Assembly: GCF_963677065.1 (NCBI RefSeq)
Contig: NZ_OY781872.1
Coordinates: forward strand, 1,297,419-1,361,418
DNA from: an uncultured Methanoregula sp.
Lineage (GTDB): Archaea > Halobacteriota > Methanomicrobia > Methanomicrobiales > Methanospirillaceae
Length of the DNA: 64,000 nucleotides
Direction: 5' to 3'
Below are positions 35,096 through 44,138 of the stretch, piece by piece. The notes beneath the pieces were generated by a model that worked only from the letters and a program-made list of their open reading frames with translations, made no database searches and was not told the DNA's origin. Both the position numbers and the translations under genes were made by a program. Within the stretch, counting starts at the first letter, position 1. The number at the start of each line of letters is the position of its first letter.

Positions 35096-35866
35096 ATGCC
35101 AAACCACGCTGACAAGGATCCTCTGATGACGTCAGGAACACTACTCCCATTCTCCCGACAACCCGGACGCCGGCGACATGCCTCCCCCGAATGGGGCGAG
35201 ACTGGGGTATCGCCGGTAGTTGGGGTTATGCTGATGCTCGCGGTCACCGTCATGATCGCGGCGATTGTCAGTGCCGCAGCCGGGGGCCTCTCTGTCAAAG
35301 AAAAGAGTGCCCCGGGCGCCCTCCTCGATGTTATACTCTACTCGTCAAAGGACTATGGAGGATATAATATCTCGTCCATGGTAATCCGGCACATCAGCGG
35401 GAACGTGATCCCAACAAAGGATATCAGTATCATAACCTATTACCGCAATCCCGCTACCGGCACAATGCAGAAAGGAAGTTTGTCCGGGCAACAGGGGGTT
35501 CCTGGGGATGCCGCCTGGACAACCAAGTCAATACCCTATTCCGCAGACAAGTATTGCGGGGTTCTTTTCATCAATGATGAAAACCGGTTCGGGACAAACA
35601 ACAATCCCATCAAAGATTCCAATTCCGGCAATGACAATTGGTTCGGGAACCCCCTCGCAACGTTCGGCCCCGGGGATATTCTCGTTACTCCTGCACAATT
35701 CTGCGGCCCGGATCATTCCCATAATACCGGGATGGAGTACCTGTTCCCGGGAATCAACTTCTTTAATTCAGAAAAAGAGTTTCCCGCCGGCTCCACGGCT
35801 ACCATAAAGATAATCCACGTCCCGAGCGGGCAGGTCATTTTCGATAAGGATGTGATCATCCAATGA
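35096..35866 (+). CDS. Archaeal type IV pilin-like protein
   Basis: A 256-aa pilin with the signal TGVSPVVGVMLMLAVTVMIAAIV near residues 38-60 and a beta-rich domain with two CG-type cysteines. The N-terminal 37 residues before the signal are unusually long. An ATG at 35126 after AAGGATC would shorten them and could be the true start. It is followed by another pilin with ATGA overlap. Confidence 0.8.
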   Translation: MPNHADKDPLMTSGTLLPFSRQPGRRRHASPEWGETGVSPVVGVMLMLAVTVMIAAIVSAAAGGLSVKEKSAPGALLDVILYSSKDYGGYNISSMVIRHISGNVIPTKDISIITYYRNPATGTMQKGSLSGQQGVPGDAAWTTKSIPYSADKYCGVLFINDENRFGTNNNPIKDSNSGNDNWFGNPLATFGPGDILVTPAQFCGPDHSHNTGMEYLFPGINFFNSEKEFPAGSTATIKIIHVPSGQVIFDKDVIIQ

Positions 35867-36366
35867 AGGGCCCGGGCTATCGGGATGCAGCAGTATCCCC
35901 CGTTGTCGGGGTCATGCTGATGCTTGCGGTCACCGTCATGATCGCGGGAATTGTCAGCGCATTTGCAGGAGGAATGAGCGAAACCCCCGAAAAGACCCCT
36001 CAAAGCAATATCAAAGTCCGGGTCAACCTCAATGAGAATATAACCTATTTTGATCATGCAGGCGGAGACCCGTTCTCCCTGAATAATATCCAGGTTGTGC
36101 TCCAGTCCGGCGAGAACAAAACCTCCGTAAAAAAATCCGATATCGGGAAAACCTGCATCAATTTTACCCAGGTCGGAAGCAATGAGACAACGGTCAAAGC
36201 CGGGGATACATTCTCTATTGAAGCTTCCACCCCAGGGAATGCCCGTCATGAGAATTCCGGCCTCCGTTTCGGAAGAACCATCTTCCTGAAAAACCAGGAA
36301 GTCCTCTGGATGATAATCGATACCCGGACCAGCAAGACAATTGCCATGGGATCGCTGTACCTCTGA
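35863..36366 (+). CDS. Archaeal type IV pilin-like protein
   Basis: A 167-aa pilin with the signal AAVSPVVGVMLMLAVTVMIAGIV near residues 9-31 and a short beta-rich ectodomain. It is translationally coupled to the upstream pilin. It is convergent with the pilus assembly genes, with a hairpin between. Confidence 0.83.
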   Translation: MKGPGYRDAAVSPVVGVMLMLAVTVMIAGIVSAFAGGMSETPEKTPQSNIKVRVNLNENITYFDHAGGDPFSLNNIQVVLQSGENKTSVKKSDIGKTCINFTQVGSNETTVKAGDTFSIEASTPGNARHENSGLRFGRTIFLKNQEVLWMIIDTRTSKTIAMGSLYL

Positions 36367-36382
36367 AACGTTCGGGCAGTCT

Positions 36383-36410
36383 GGCCACGGGCCCCGGTGG
36401 CCTGACAGTT
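36383..36410 (+). terminator. Terminator between pilin operon 2 and tadC-like gene
   Basis: A GGCCAC/GTGGCC stem around an 8-nt loop is followed by a short T-containing run. It sits just after the pilin stop and between convergent units. Confidence 0.45.
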
Positions 36411-36539
36411 TTGCCGATCCCCGTTCTCACAGGCTGCCTTGCCGCACTATCCTGGAATGAGAAGGGGGGCCCGGAAAATCCCCGCATTTCATACGGGTTA
36501 TCGGTCATCCCTGGTCGCCAAAAGTGGCCCGTTCCGGCT

Positions 36540-38396
36540 TTACATGACAAACACGAACAGGGCCAGCGCCGCAACCAACAGCACGATGCTGTGCTTGAAT
36601 CCCGAAAGGATGCTGTTGGAGCTGAACTGGCCGGCCATGATTCCCGAGAACGTGGCAAGAATGATCCCGATCCGGAACATCTCGTTCAGGTTGCCGGCGG
36701 AATCGAACGAGGTATTCATGTTCATTCCCTTGAAGCTGGCAAGGAACGGGACATTCAGTTGGTACGCGGTGTAAAGATAGATCCCGAACGAGAGGTAGAT
36801 GATCATCACGTACACGATGGTCGTGTTCGCCCGCTCCGTCTTAAGCCGGAGGTAATGCTCCATATCGCTGATCGCAATGATGAATATGTGCCGGAGGTTG
36901 GTGGTGATCTCGCTTGCCCGCACAAGGAGGGAGATGGCCCGTTTGACTGAGACAAGGCCGATACGCGCCTCCATCCGCACAAGAGCGGTACCTACGTATG
37001 CCCCTGCCTCGATATCCCGGGATGCCACGGAGAGCTCAGAACTGAGCACTCCCAGTTTCGCGCTCGAGATCCGGTGGATGGCCTCCTGGAGGGTGATGCC
37101 GATATCCTTCATATCCGACAGTTCCCTGAGGAATTCCGGCAGGTGGGCCTCGATATTCCGGACGTACCAGCGCCTCCCCTCGTATGCAACGACAACCGGC
37201 GCCATGAACCCGATGATGAGGGTGCAGACAAACCCCTCAATTGCATTGTGGGGAAAAAGTGCTCCAAACCACCCGATAAACCACAAACATGCCATAAGGC
37301 CGGTGATGATTGCTGCCGCAATCAGGCTGTAGTCGTAATTGGTGATATAGGAGCGGAGCGGGTTGCGGATCCGGGACAGCAGCTGGTTCCTCTGCTTACG
37401 GGCCCTGATCTGCTGGAGAACCTCCTTCTCCCGGGCCACTTCATCAGGGGAGAGGGGGGATGTATCCGAAGGAATACTTGTCCCGAAATCGTGCTCCACT
37501 ATCTCTTTCCTGCTGACTTCCATGTTCTCCGGCGGCAGCATGATGGAGAGGATCCAGATCATAACAATAGCCCCGGCCGGGATAAGGACGTACATCAGCG
37601 GAAGGAGCCAGGTCATCCCCTTGCTGCTGGTCATGCCCTGCGCAACGATCATGATGATGAGCGCAATCGGCGCGGCAACGAATGCCGAGACATATACTTC
37701 GGCCATGATCTCGATGGTCTTGAGAACCAGTTCCAGCTCCTGCTTGGCCCGTTCGCGGTAATATTCGGTTTTTGCGCCGAGGTAGGAAGAGATGTCACCC
37801 CCGCTGTCAAAGACGATGCCCAGATCGTTGAGAAAATCCCGCATGTTGACCGAAGGTGTGGTCTGCTGGAGATTCCGCATGGCAGTTATCATATCATCCC
37901 CGAACAGCTCCACGTCGCGGATCACCATGCCGAACTCCCGGGACACTTCCCCGAACATATCGCTCTCCTCGTAGATCCTCTGCATGATCTCAAACGGCGG
38001 CATGGTTGTCGACAGAGCCTGCATGTACGAGATCGCGTACGGCAGGTCGAGATCGATCCGGGTCTTCCTGCCATGGGCGAGAATGACCGGGTAATACATC
38101 TGGAGAATATATGCCCCGGGAACGATCATCGCAAACAGCACGATCCAGAAGATCGCCCCGGATGTACTGACCCCGAAAAATTCCAGATCAAACCCGCTGA
38201 ACAGGAAGAATACGAAAAGTGCAATGAATATTCCCGTTGCTCCGGCAAGGTTGAGACGGACAGATTTGAGATAGTCCTCGGCCGTTACCGGAAGGTGGGC
38301 GGATCGGAGGGTGCTACGGAGATGGCTGCCATATAAGAGCATCTCGATACGGGTGATCTTCATATCCACGGATCTGAAGGATTCCGGCACTTCCAT
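36540..38396 (-). CDS. Type IV pilus assembly membrane platform (TadC/PilC-like)
   Basis: A 618-aa membrane protein with two T2SF (GspF-type) domains, about residues 110-270 and 430-590, each followed by membrane helices. The cytoplasmic region has RDVELFGDDMITAMRNLQQTTPS, typical of archaeal FlaJ/TadC proteins. It anchors the pilus motor in the membrane and partners with the ATPase encoded just upstream on the same strand, with 2 bp between the genes. Duplicated T2SF domains are common in archaeal pilus platforms. Confidence 0.88.
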   Translation of the reverse strand: MEVPESFRSVDMKITRIEMLLYGSHLRSTLRSAHLPVTAEDYLKSVRLNLAGATGIFIALFVFFLFSGFDLEFFGVSTSGAIFWIVLFAMIVPGAYILQMYYPVILAHGRKTRIDLDLPYAISYMQALSTTMPPFEIMQRIYEESDMFGEVSREFGMVIRDVELFGDDMITAMRNLQQTTPSVNMRDFLNDLGIVFDSGGDISSYLGAKTEYYRERAKQELELVLKTIEIMAEVYVSAFVAAPIALIIMIVAQGMTSSKGMTWLLPLMYVLIPAGAIVMIWILSIMLPPENMEVSRKEIVEHDFGTSIPSDTSPLSPDEVAREKEVLQQIRARKQRNQLLSRIRNPLRSYITNYDYSLIAAAIITGLMACLWFIGWFGALFPHNAIEGFVCTLIIGFMAPVVVAYEGRRWYVRNIEAHLPEFLRELSDMKDIGITLQEAIHRISSAKLGVLSSELSVASRDIEAGAYVGTALVRMEARIGLVSVKRAISLLVRASEITTNLRHIFIIAISDMEHYLRLKTERANTTIVYVMIIYLSFGIYLYTAYQLNVPFLASFKGMNMNTSFDSAGNLNEMFRIGIILATFSGIMAGQFSSNSILSGFKHSIVLLVAALALFVFVM

Positions 38397-38398
38397 GA

Positions 38399-40330
38399 TC
38401 AGTCACCGAGATCGTGGATGGCGTTGGCGAGATCCGTAATTGATGGCGGTTCGACTTCCAGGGCCCACATGAAGAACTCTTCGCGTTTTTTTACCTGGTG
38501 GTCGAGCTCTTCCTCGCTCCACCCGTTATGGAAGGCTATCTCCGCAAGAACCCGGGATTTCTCATTTGTCCTGCGGAAGGTATCGCTCTTGAGATCCCAT
38601 TCGAATAACAGGACCGGATGGATCTCCCCAGCTTTGTCCACTTCGATCTCGTGAATGGATAAATTCCTGCGGATTCTCGTGTTGCCAATGGTATAGATGG
38701 ACTGGACGATCACCAGGTCCAGGGCCTGGAACATGACGGAGGGAACATTGATCGGATCATGGGTCAGCCGGTTGATTGCCTCGTTGACGCTGCCGGCGTG
38801 AATTGTTGACAGGGTGGAGTGCCCGGTGTTCATAGCCTGGAAGAGGGTCTGGGCCTCATGCCCCCGCACTTCCCCGACAATAATATATTCGGGCCGCTGA
38901 CGCATGCTCGCTTTGAGGAGCGAGAACATGTCGATGTCCCCCTTGATCCCTTCAACATTCAACTCGCGGGTCTGGGTAGGAAGCCAGTTTTTGTGCGGGA
39001 GCTGGATCTCCCGGGTGTCTTCAAGGGAAACGATCTTTGCATTCTGCGGGATGAAGAGCGAGACCGCATTCATGGTTGAAGTCTTGCCGCTCGCGGTACC
39101 CCCCACCACGAGCAGGCTTTTCCGGTTCTTGATTGCAAGCCAGAGGAATGCAAGGGTCTCCGCACTGAAGGTACCCATCCGGATGAGATCCAGCGGGGTC
39201 ATGGGCTCGGCCCGGAACTTCCTGATGGTGAACGAGCTGCCTTTTGTTGAGACAACGTCGCTGTAGGTGATCTGGACCCGGGCACCGTCCGGCAGGGTTG
39301 CATCAACCATGGGGTTCGAGAGGGAGACCTGCTTGTTCGCCTTCTGGGCAAGCTTGAGCACGAACTGGTTCAGTTCTCCCTCGCGGAGGACGATACTGCT
39401 CGGCAGGCTGCCGTGAATCTTGTGGTACACGAAAACAGGCAGGTTGTTCCCATTGCAGCTGATGTCTTCGAGAGCTGGATCCCGCATGAGAACTTCAAGG
39501 GGACCATAGCCGGAGAGATCCCGTCTTAAGTAATAGTTCATGAGGGAGAGGCGTTCATCAGTGATCGAGGGATCGAACTGTCGGATGATCCCGGCAATGA
39601 ACCGGGGTTCGAGATGATCGCTCCTGTCGGCCTCCGTTGAATCGTAGATGATGATGTCCCGCAGGCGTGCATAGGTCTCCTGGAGGAGGGTCTTTTCTTT
39701 CCCTGATATCGCCGGTTCGACAACCGTATACACGAACCCCTGGTTACCGATCCTGACTATCTTTACAAACGAGAACGGTTCGACAACCCAGTACTGCTCA
39801 AGGGTTGCAAGCGTTCTTTCCTCCGGGATTGCTGAACCCGTTGCTGGATTCCGGTATTCGGGGACCGGTTCAGGGCCGACAGAGTCATCGGATGCCATGG
39901 AGAGGGGGCTCTTCGGTCTTGCGCGAAGCCAGGTGTTGTCTTTGCTTCTGCGGCTGATTGCACTTCCCGACACATACGCCGCTGCGAGAAAAACAATCGA
40001 GAGGATGATCATTGCAGGAAGACCAAGGTCAACGAACAACACGATGTATGCAGCCACCAGGGTTCCAAGAACCAGTGCAAAAAGGGATGCTATCCCCAAC
40101 CAACCCGGTTTGGTAAGCACTGCCATGAACGATTCAAAAAGCCCGGACAGCCTCAGTCGTACCCCGGATCCGGTGTTGAGCAGGGGCAGATCTGAGGACG
40201 TCTCGGTTTTTGTAGAGAAGATCCTGATTGTGGATGCTCTCTCCCGGAACCCGGACAGGAACCCGCGTATACTGCCCAATTCCATCAGGATGAATACGCA
40301 CGATACGATGATAAAAAAACTCTGAAACAT
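38399..40330 (-). CDS. Type IV pilus/secretion ATPase (GspE/TadA-like) with N-terminal membrane region
   Basis: A 643-aa protein whose residues from about 180 are a VirB11/GspE-type ATPase. Walker A is GGTASGKTS near residue 411 and the Walker B / Asp-box region is EYIIVGEVRGHEAQTLFQAMNTGHSTLSTIHAG. The first 150 residues contain hydrophobic helices (an N-terminal one and two around 95-150), which ordinary cytoplasmic secretion ATPases lack. It drives polymerisation of the nearby pilins together with the TadC-like platform. No separate prepilin peptidase gene is in the window. Confidence 0.87.
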   Translation of the reverse strand: MFQSFFIIVSCVFILMELGSIRGFLSGFRERASTIRIFSTKTETSSDLPLLNTGSGVRLRLSGLFESFMAVLTKPGWLGIASLFALVLGTLVAAYIVLFVDLGLPAMIILSIVFLAAAYVSGSAISRRSKDNTWLRARPKSPLSMASDDSVGPEPVPEYRNPATGSAIPEERTLATLEQYWVVEPFSFVKIVRIGNQGFVYTVVEPAISGKEKTLLQETYARLRDIIIYDSTEADRSDHLEPRFIAGIIRQFDPSITDERLSLMNYYLRRDLSGYGPLEVLMRDPALEDISCNGNNLPVFVYHKIHGSLPSSIVLREGELNQFVLKLAQKANKQVSLSNPMVDATLPDGARVQITYSDVVSTKGSSFTIRKFRAEPMTPLDLIRMGTFSAETLAFLWLAIKNRKSLLVVGGTASGKTSTMNAVSLFIPQNAKIVSLEDTREIQLPHKNWLPTQTRELNVEGIKGDIDMFSLLKASMRQRPEYIIVGEVRGHEAQTLFQAMNTGHSTLSTIHAGSVNEAINRLTHDPINVPSVMFQALDLVIVQSIYTIGNTRIRRNLSIHEIEVDKAGEIHPVLLFEWDLKSDTFRRTNEKSRVLAEIAFHNGWSEEELDHQVKKREEFFMWALEVEPPSITDLANAIHDLGD

Positions 40331-40636
40331 GGAACCCCGTTTTTTTGAAAGAATTACCGGAATTATATGGCGCTTACCTCAGGATCCGGCGAGAAATACA
40401 TTGCGTACGAACAGGTACGATAGTACACATCCATGTAAAATATCTGGAATCTTATTACAGAAAAATATTTACATTATTTAATTAACAAATCAAGACAGTT
40501 AACCAATTATTTTTATCTCTCATGACATTTTCCGGATGCGATTACCCTGCAGGCATCCCAAGGAATGCAGTGCCGGTCTGCACATTTTCGTTCCCCGCTA
40601 CCCACATTAATACCGTTGTCCGACGGGATTTTTGGT
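40331..40636. other. 306-bp intergenic region, promoter of pilus assembly operon
   Basis: No gene is seen. AT-rich sequence at 40460-40520 contains TTAACA and AGTTAA spaced 9 bp apart (40482-40502), about 150 bp upstream of the ATPase start. This resembles the inverted repeats near the pilin operons. Confidence 0.35.
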
Positions 40637-41452
40637 TTATGACCCGGACCCCATCAGTATGCTGTTCGGATCCGGTGACGCACCCGTGATGATCGAGAGT
40701 TCGGTATCCAGGTAGTTTCCTTCTATCGTGATATGGAACATTCCCTCTTTGTAGATTGGTATGTACCGTTTTCCTGGATCTGAAACCGTCTCTCCGGAAT
40801 CTGCTGTGGCAGAATACTTTCCTCCGGTATAACGGGTTTCGGGGTAATTACCGGTGTCGGAACTGTACTCCCGCCCGTACCCATCCTCCGCCACGATCTC
40901 GTGCGTCTGGTTGTCCCGGACCGTGATCGTCATGTACGGGCGGTTCAGCGAACGCTTCGTGGTTCCCCGGCAGGAGGCCGGGTTCTTCAGGCAATCGTTT
41001 TGCGGGGTTACTGTATACACGATATATAGGGGTCCCTCAACAACATTGACGAGGAGTCCGGTTGCATTGCCTTTCAGGGTGTACGTTTTCTTGAACTCCG
41101 GTGCACGGTTCAGAAAGGGATACCTCGTTGTTTCCGTAATTCTTGTTGCATGCTGGATCGGGTAAGGATCCGGAGTCAGGATGGGGGCGACTTCAGTTAC
41201 CATTTCGGATTTGACCGGCATGACTTCGCTGGCCGGAATGGGAGTCTGAACAACAAATGTATCATTCGGGATGGGGGAAATGTCATTGCCCCCCGCCTGG
41301 CCCGGAGAAGAGGCGTTGATCGTTATTGAAGGTTCCGAACTCTTCTGTATCATTTTTACGCAACCCCCAAAAACGACCATTGCTCCAAGCAGTATCACTA
41401 TGAGAAAAGTCAGGGTGGCAACGGTTGCCCGTCTTGTTGTTTTTTGCGTCAT
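40637..41452 (-). CDS. Putative lipoprotein of unknown function
   Basis: A 271-aa exported protein with a hydrophobic leader and a lipobox-like cysteine (VVFGGC). The Thr/Ser/Pro-rich segment after it probably is a surface linker. The C-terminal 150 residues look beta-rich with no recognised domain. It begins at 41452; a longer frame upstream is not supported. It lies on the same strand as the transglutaminase protein 51 bp upstream, so it may act at the cell surface with it. Confidence 0.62.
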   Translation of the reverse strand: MTQKTTRRATVATLTFLIVILLGAMVVFGGCVKMIQKSSEPSITINASSPGQAGGNDISPIPNDTFVVQTPIPASEVMPVKSEMVTEVAPILTPDPYPIQHATRITETTRYPFLNRAPEFKKTYTLKGNATGLLVNVVEGPLYIVYTVTPQNDCLKNPASCRGTTKRSLNRPYMTITVRDNQTHEIVAEDGYGREYSSDTGNYPETRYTGGKYSATADSGETVSDPGKRYIPIYKEGMFHITIEGNYLDTELSIITGASPDPNSILMGSGS

Positions 41453-41503
41453 TGCGATTCTCCAGTTACCAGGTGATTGTCGTTGCATTGCCCGCCTTCC
41501 TGT

Positions 41504-43129
41504 TCAAAGGGGGATTACCTTCGCTGTTGACATCTGGTATTTTTTATCCAGCATGCCCAGCGAGGATCCCGCACTCGTGGTCTCCAGGTAATAGTAGCGC
41601 TTGTTATTGAGCGGGTAGTAATAGCCATTGCAGTTGTCACAGGCTATCGCCGTTCCAGCGTGGTCGTTAAAAAGTACGATGGCAACATCGTATCCCATCT
41701 CTTTGAGGAGAGCCGTTGTGAGGATTGCCGTATCCTCGCAATCCCCGCTCCCGTCGGCAAGCGTCTCCACCGGATATTTCCAGTAGTCGGTTTTCTGTTT
41801 TGATACCGGATCGATATCCTCCATGTACCTGATGCTCTGGACAAACGCGACCGTGTTCCGGTAATCCGTCCGGTCATCGTAGGTCCTGAGGCCATTGGCA
41901 TCCGTGAGTTTTTCCACAAGGGCACGGAGATACTGCCGGTCCCGGGCATTGATCGCATAGTGAGAGAACGTGGTCTGGTTCTCTCCACGGGGATGGGGCT
42001 GGTTCCGGTAATAGTTGTACAAATCGTTCGGGATGTCAAGAGTAATCGTTGCCTTATGCCCGGTTCCATACCATGTGAAGGTTCTCTCAATAACAGGAGT
42101 CGCGTTTACCATCGTCCAGCCCTGCTGTTGTTTCACGTAACAATTGTTGTCGTACTGCCATTCACGATTGCTTATCGTTCCGTTTGTCCGGTTATCCATC
42201 GTGGTAAAAAGGTCATAGGATCCCCCGGCTGCAAAACTGAATGCCCCGCTGGCGGATGATCCGGCAGGATCGCGGAATTCCAGCAGGTAGTCCCCGGGAG
42301 GAAAGTTGTCAAGGGTTAATGGGGTGACGCCTTTGAAAGTATCATTCACGTATACTCCCGATCCCACGGGTGCCGAATCAAGATACAGGATACTGGATGT
42401 GGGAGTCAGTGCCAGATCCGCTTTTGCCACCTGGGCTTCCCCACCTTTGATATTGACGATACCGGTAAAGTTACCGTACCCGGCTTTACTGATTGTGACT
42501 GTGTGGTTACCGGCGGGGACCCTCTGGAGATTCGTTGGAGTGAGCCCGGTCTCAATACCGTCAACACGCACTGAGGCTCCTTCAGGAAACGAGTTGATAC
42601 TGAGAAACCCGGTTCCGGGCAGGGGAACAAGATATTCGGTATATTCCGGGATCATCCCGACTGAGGCGGTCACGACGTCTTTGTAGGGCTCAAATCCTTC
42701 AGCGGTGAGAAGAATGGTATGTGGTCCCGGCAAAAGATTGTTAACCCTTACCGGTGTTTTTCCTTCGTAATTTCCATCCACGTAGAGTTCTGCAAACACA
42801 GGTTTTGTTCGGACAATTATTACAGCACGATCCGCTTTTCCCTGGAGATCTGCAATGATATCCTTATGTTCCCCCGGTTGGAGATCAGATTCTGCCAGGA
42901 AGTCATCAAACCCGTCCTGGCTGACAATGATATGATGCATCCCGCACGGTACGCTGATATTCATCAGCGGTGCCGGCCCGTATTCGTTCCCGTTGATGGA
43001 AACGGATCCCCCGTTCGGGATGGAGGCTATGGATAAGGAACAGGAGCTGTCTGCTGCTGCCGCGGGATAAAAGATCGCCGCGGATACTGTCAGGATTACG
43101 ATACATCCCAAAAAAAAACTCTCTCGCAT
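41504..43129 (-). CDS. Exported PEGA-repeat protein with transglutaminase-like domain
   Basis: A 541-aa secreted protein. After a signal peptide (about residues 1-25) there are about four PEGA repeats (such as VYVNDTFKGVTPL), which are surface modules of about 70 aa. The C-terminal 200 residues look like a transglutaminase-like cysteine protease or amidase fold, with catalytic Cys in GSGDCEDTA and a candidate His in NDHAG. It may cut or cross-link envelope proteins. It follows the pilus block but no link to pili is shown. Confidence 0.78.
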   Translation of the reverse strand: MRESFFLGCIVILTVSAAIFYPAAAADSSCSLSIASIPNGGSVSINGNEYGPAPLMNISVPCGMHHIIVSQDGFDDFLAESDLQPGEHKDIIADLQGKADRAVIIVRTKPVFAELYVDGNYEGKTPVRVNNLLPGPHTILLTAEGFEPYKDVVTASVGMIPEYTEYLVPLPGTGFLSINSFPEGASVRVDGIETGLTPTNLQRVPAGNHTVTISKAGYGNFTGIVNIKGGEAQVAKADLALTPTSSILYLDSAPVGSGVYVNDTFKGVTPLTLDNFPPGDYLLEFRDPAGSSASGAFSFAAGGSYDLFTTMDNRTNGTISNREWQYDNNCYVKQQQGWTMVNATPVIERTFTWYGTGHKATITLDIPNDLYNYYRNQPHPRGENQTTFSHYAINARDRQYLRALVEKLTDANGLRTYDDRTDYRNTVAFVQSIRYMEDIDPVSKQKTDYWKYPVETLADGSGDCEDTAILTTALLKEMGYDVAIVLFNDHAGTAIACDNCNGYYYPLNNKRYYYLETTSAGSSLGMLDKKYQMSTAKVIPL

Positions 43130-43421
43130 CTTCTACTATCAGATTTGTTATAAATGGGAAAAAGTTTTCTTAATGTGTTTAACAAATTTGAATGTTAATT
43201 GATTTTATTATATTTTAGTGGGCGAACAACAGAAAGAGCCGAAATGCAGGTTTCTTCCGGCATACCGATTACACGCGCCAGCACCGGCCGGGAAATAGAT
43301 CCCTGGCCATTCTTCTGATACAGTAAGCTGGAAACGAGTGTGTCCATATCTTTCGCGCAGGGCCAGTCAGAGATCCGAAAAAGGAGATTGATACCGGTCC
43401 CTTAACCCGACAAATATCCGC

Positions 43422-43784
43422 TCACCCGGTGAACAGATTCATCGCAATATTGGCGATATTGTTGCAGATTACGAAGAGATACATGCCAATGAGGAGGATA
43501 AAGAAGATCTTTCCGGATCCCTTGAGATGGCCTTCGGCAACGAGGACCATGAAAAAGACCAGTACCAGAAGCGCAATTTTGACGGCAAGGTGCAGGAGCG
43601 GCCACTGAACGATCCCAATCATTACCGGGTTCTGTTCCACACCTCCGAATCTCAGGATGATCTCGGTTGAAAGAATGTCAAGGATGAATAAACTCCCGAG
43701 GATTGCCGTACCCCAGAAAAGTGTTCTCCGGGTTCCGGTATCGCGAATAGGGAAGACCTGCTGAACGGGCATGCGGTTCTCCAT
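43422..43784 (-). CDS. Small membrane protein of unknown function
   Basis: A 120-aa protein with three or four hydrophobic helices. A conserved LDILSTEIILRFGGVEQNPV turn between the first two resembles the DUF5658 type of small membrane proteins. No partner is evident. A TATA-like run upstream (TATATATAATAAATA on the minus strand near 43830) supports a promoter. Confidence 0.6.
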   Translation of the reverse strand: MENRMPVQQVFPIRDTGTRRTLFWGTAILGSLFILDILSTEIILRFGGVEQNPVMIGIVQWPLLHLAVKIALLVLVFFMVLVAEGHLKGSGKIFFILLIGMYLFVICNNIANIAMNLFTG

Positions 43785-44138
43785 CTTTTCAATTCCCCGG
43801 TATTGATATTGCAGATTACAGTTCTATTTATTATATATATTTATTTATTTGCTTTGCGGATATTTGAGCAATTCTTTCACAAAATTGGGTTTAATATGAA
43901 CTCCGTTGGGGATTTATCAGTTGTTTAAAAATATTTTACTTTTAAAAAATGTATACTCAAATATATTAATATGAAAGACCGGTTATCACGAACCCGCCTT
44001 CCGCTTTAATTACGGTATGAATCCAGCCAAAAAACAACCTGAATATTCCAGGAACATGCATCAGCACCTATGAAAAAAACCAGAATGCCATTGTGGATGA
44101 AGAGAGGTGTTTTGGATCCAGTCACAGCAATATCAGCA
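43785..44138. other. 354-bp AT-rich intergenic region
   Basis: It contains the promoter of the small membrane protein gene on the minus strand and AT-rich sequence with TATA-like repeats. Short frames here have no ribosome-binding site. Nothing else is recognised. Confidence 0.3.

Noticed and set aside
37074..38336. 420-aa plus-strand frame opposite the TadC-like gene
   Set aside because: Antisense to a gene with clear T2SF domains; no motif and no ribosome-binding site.
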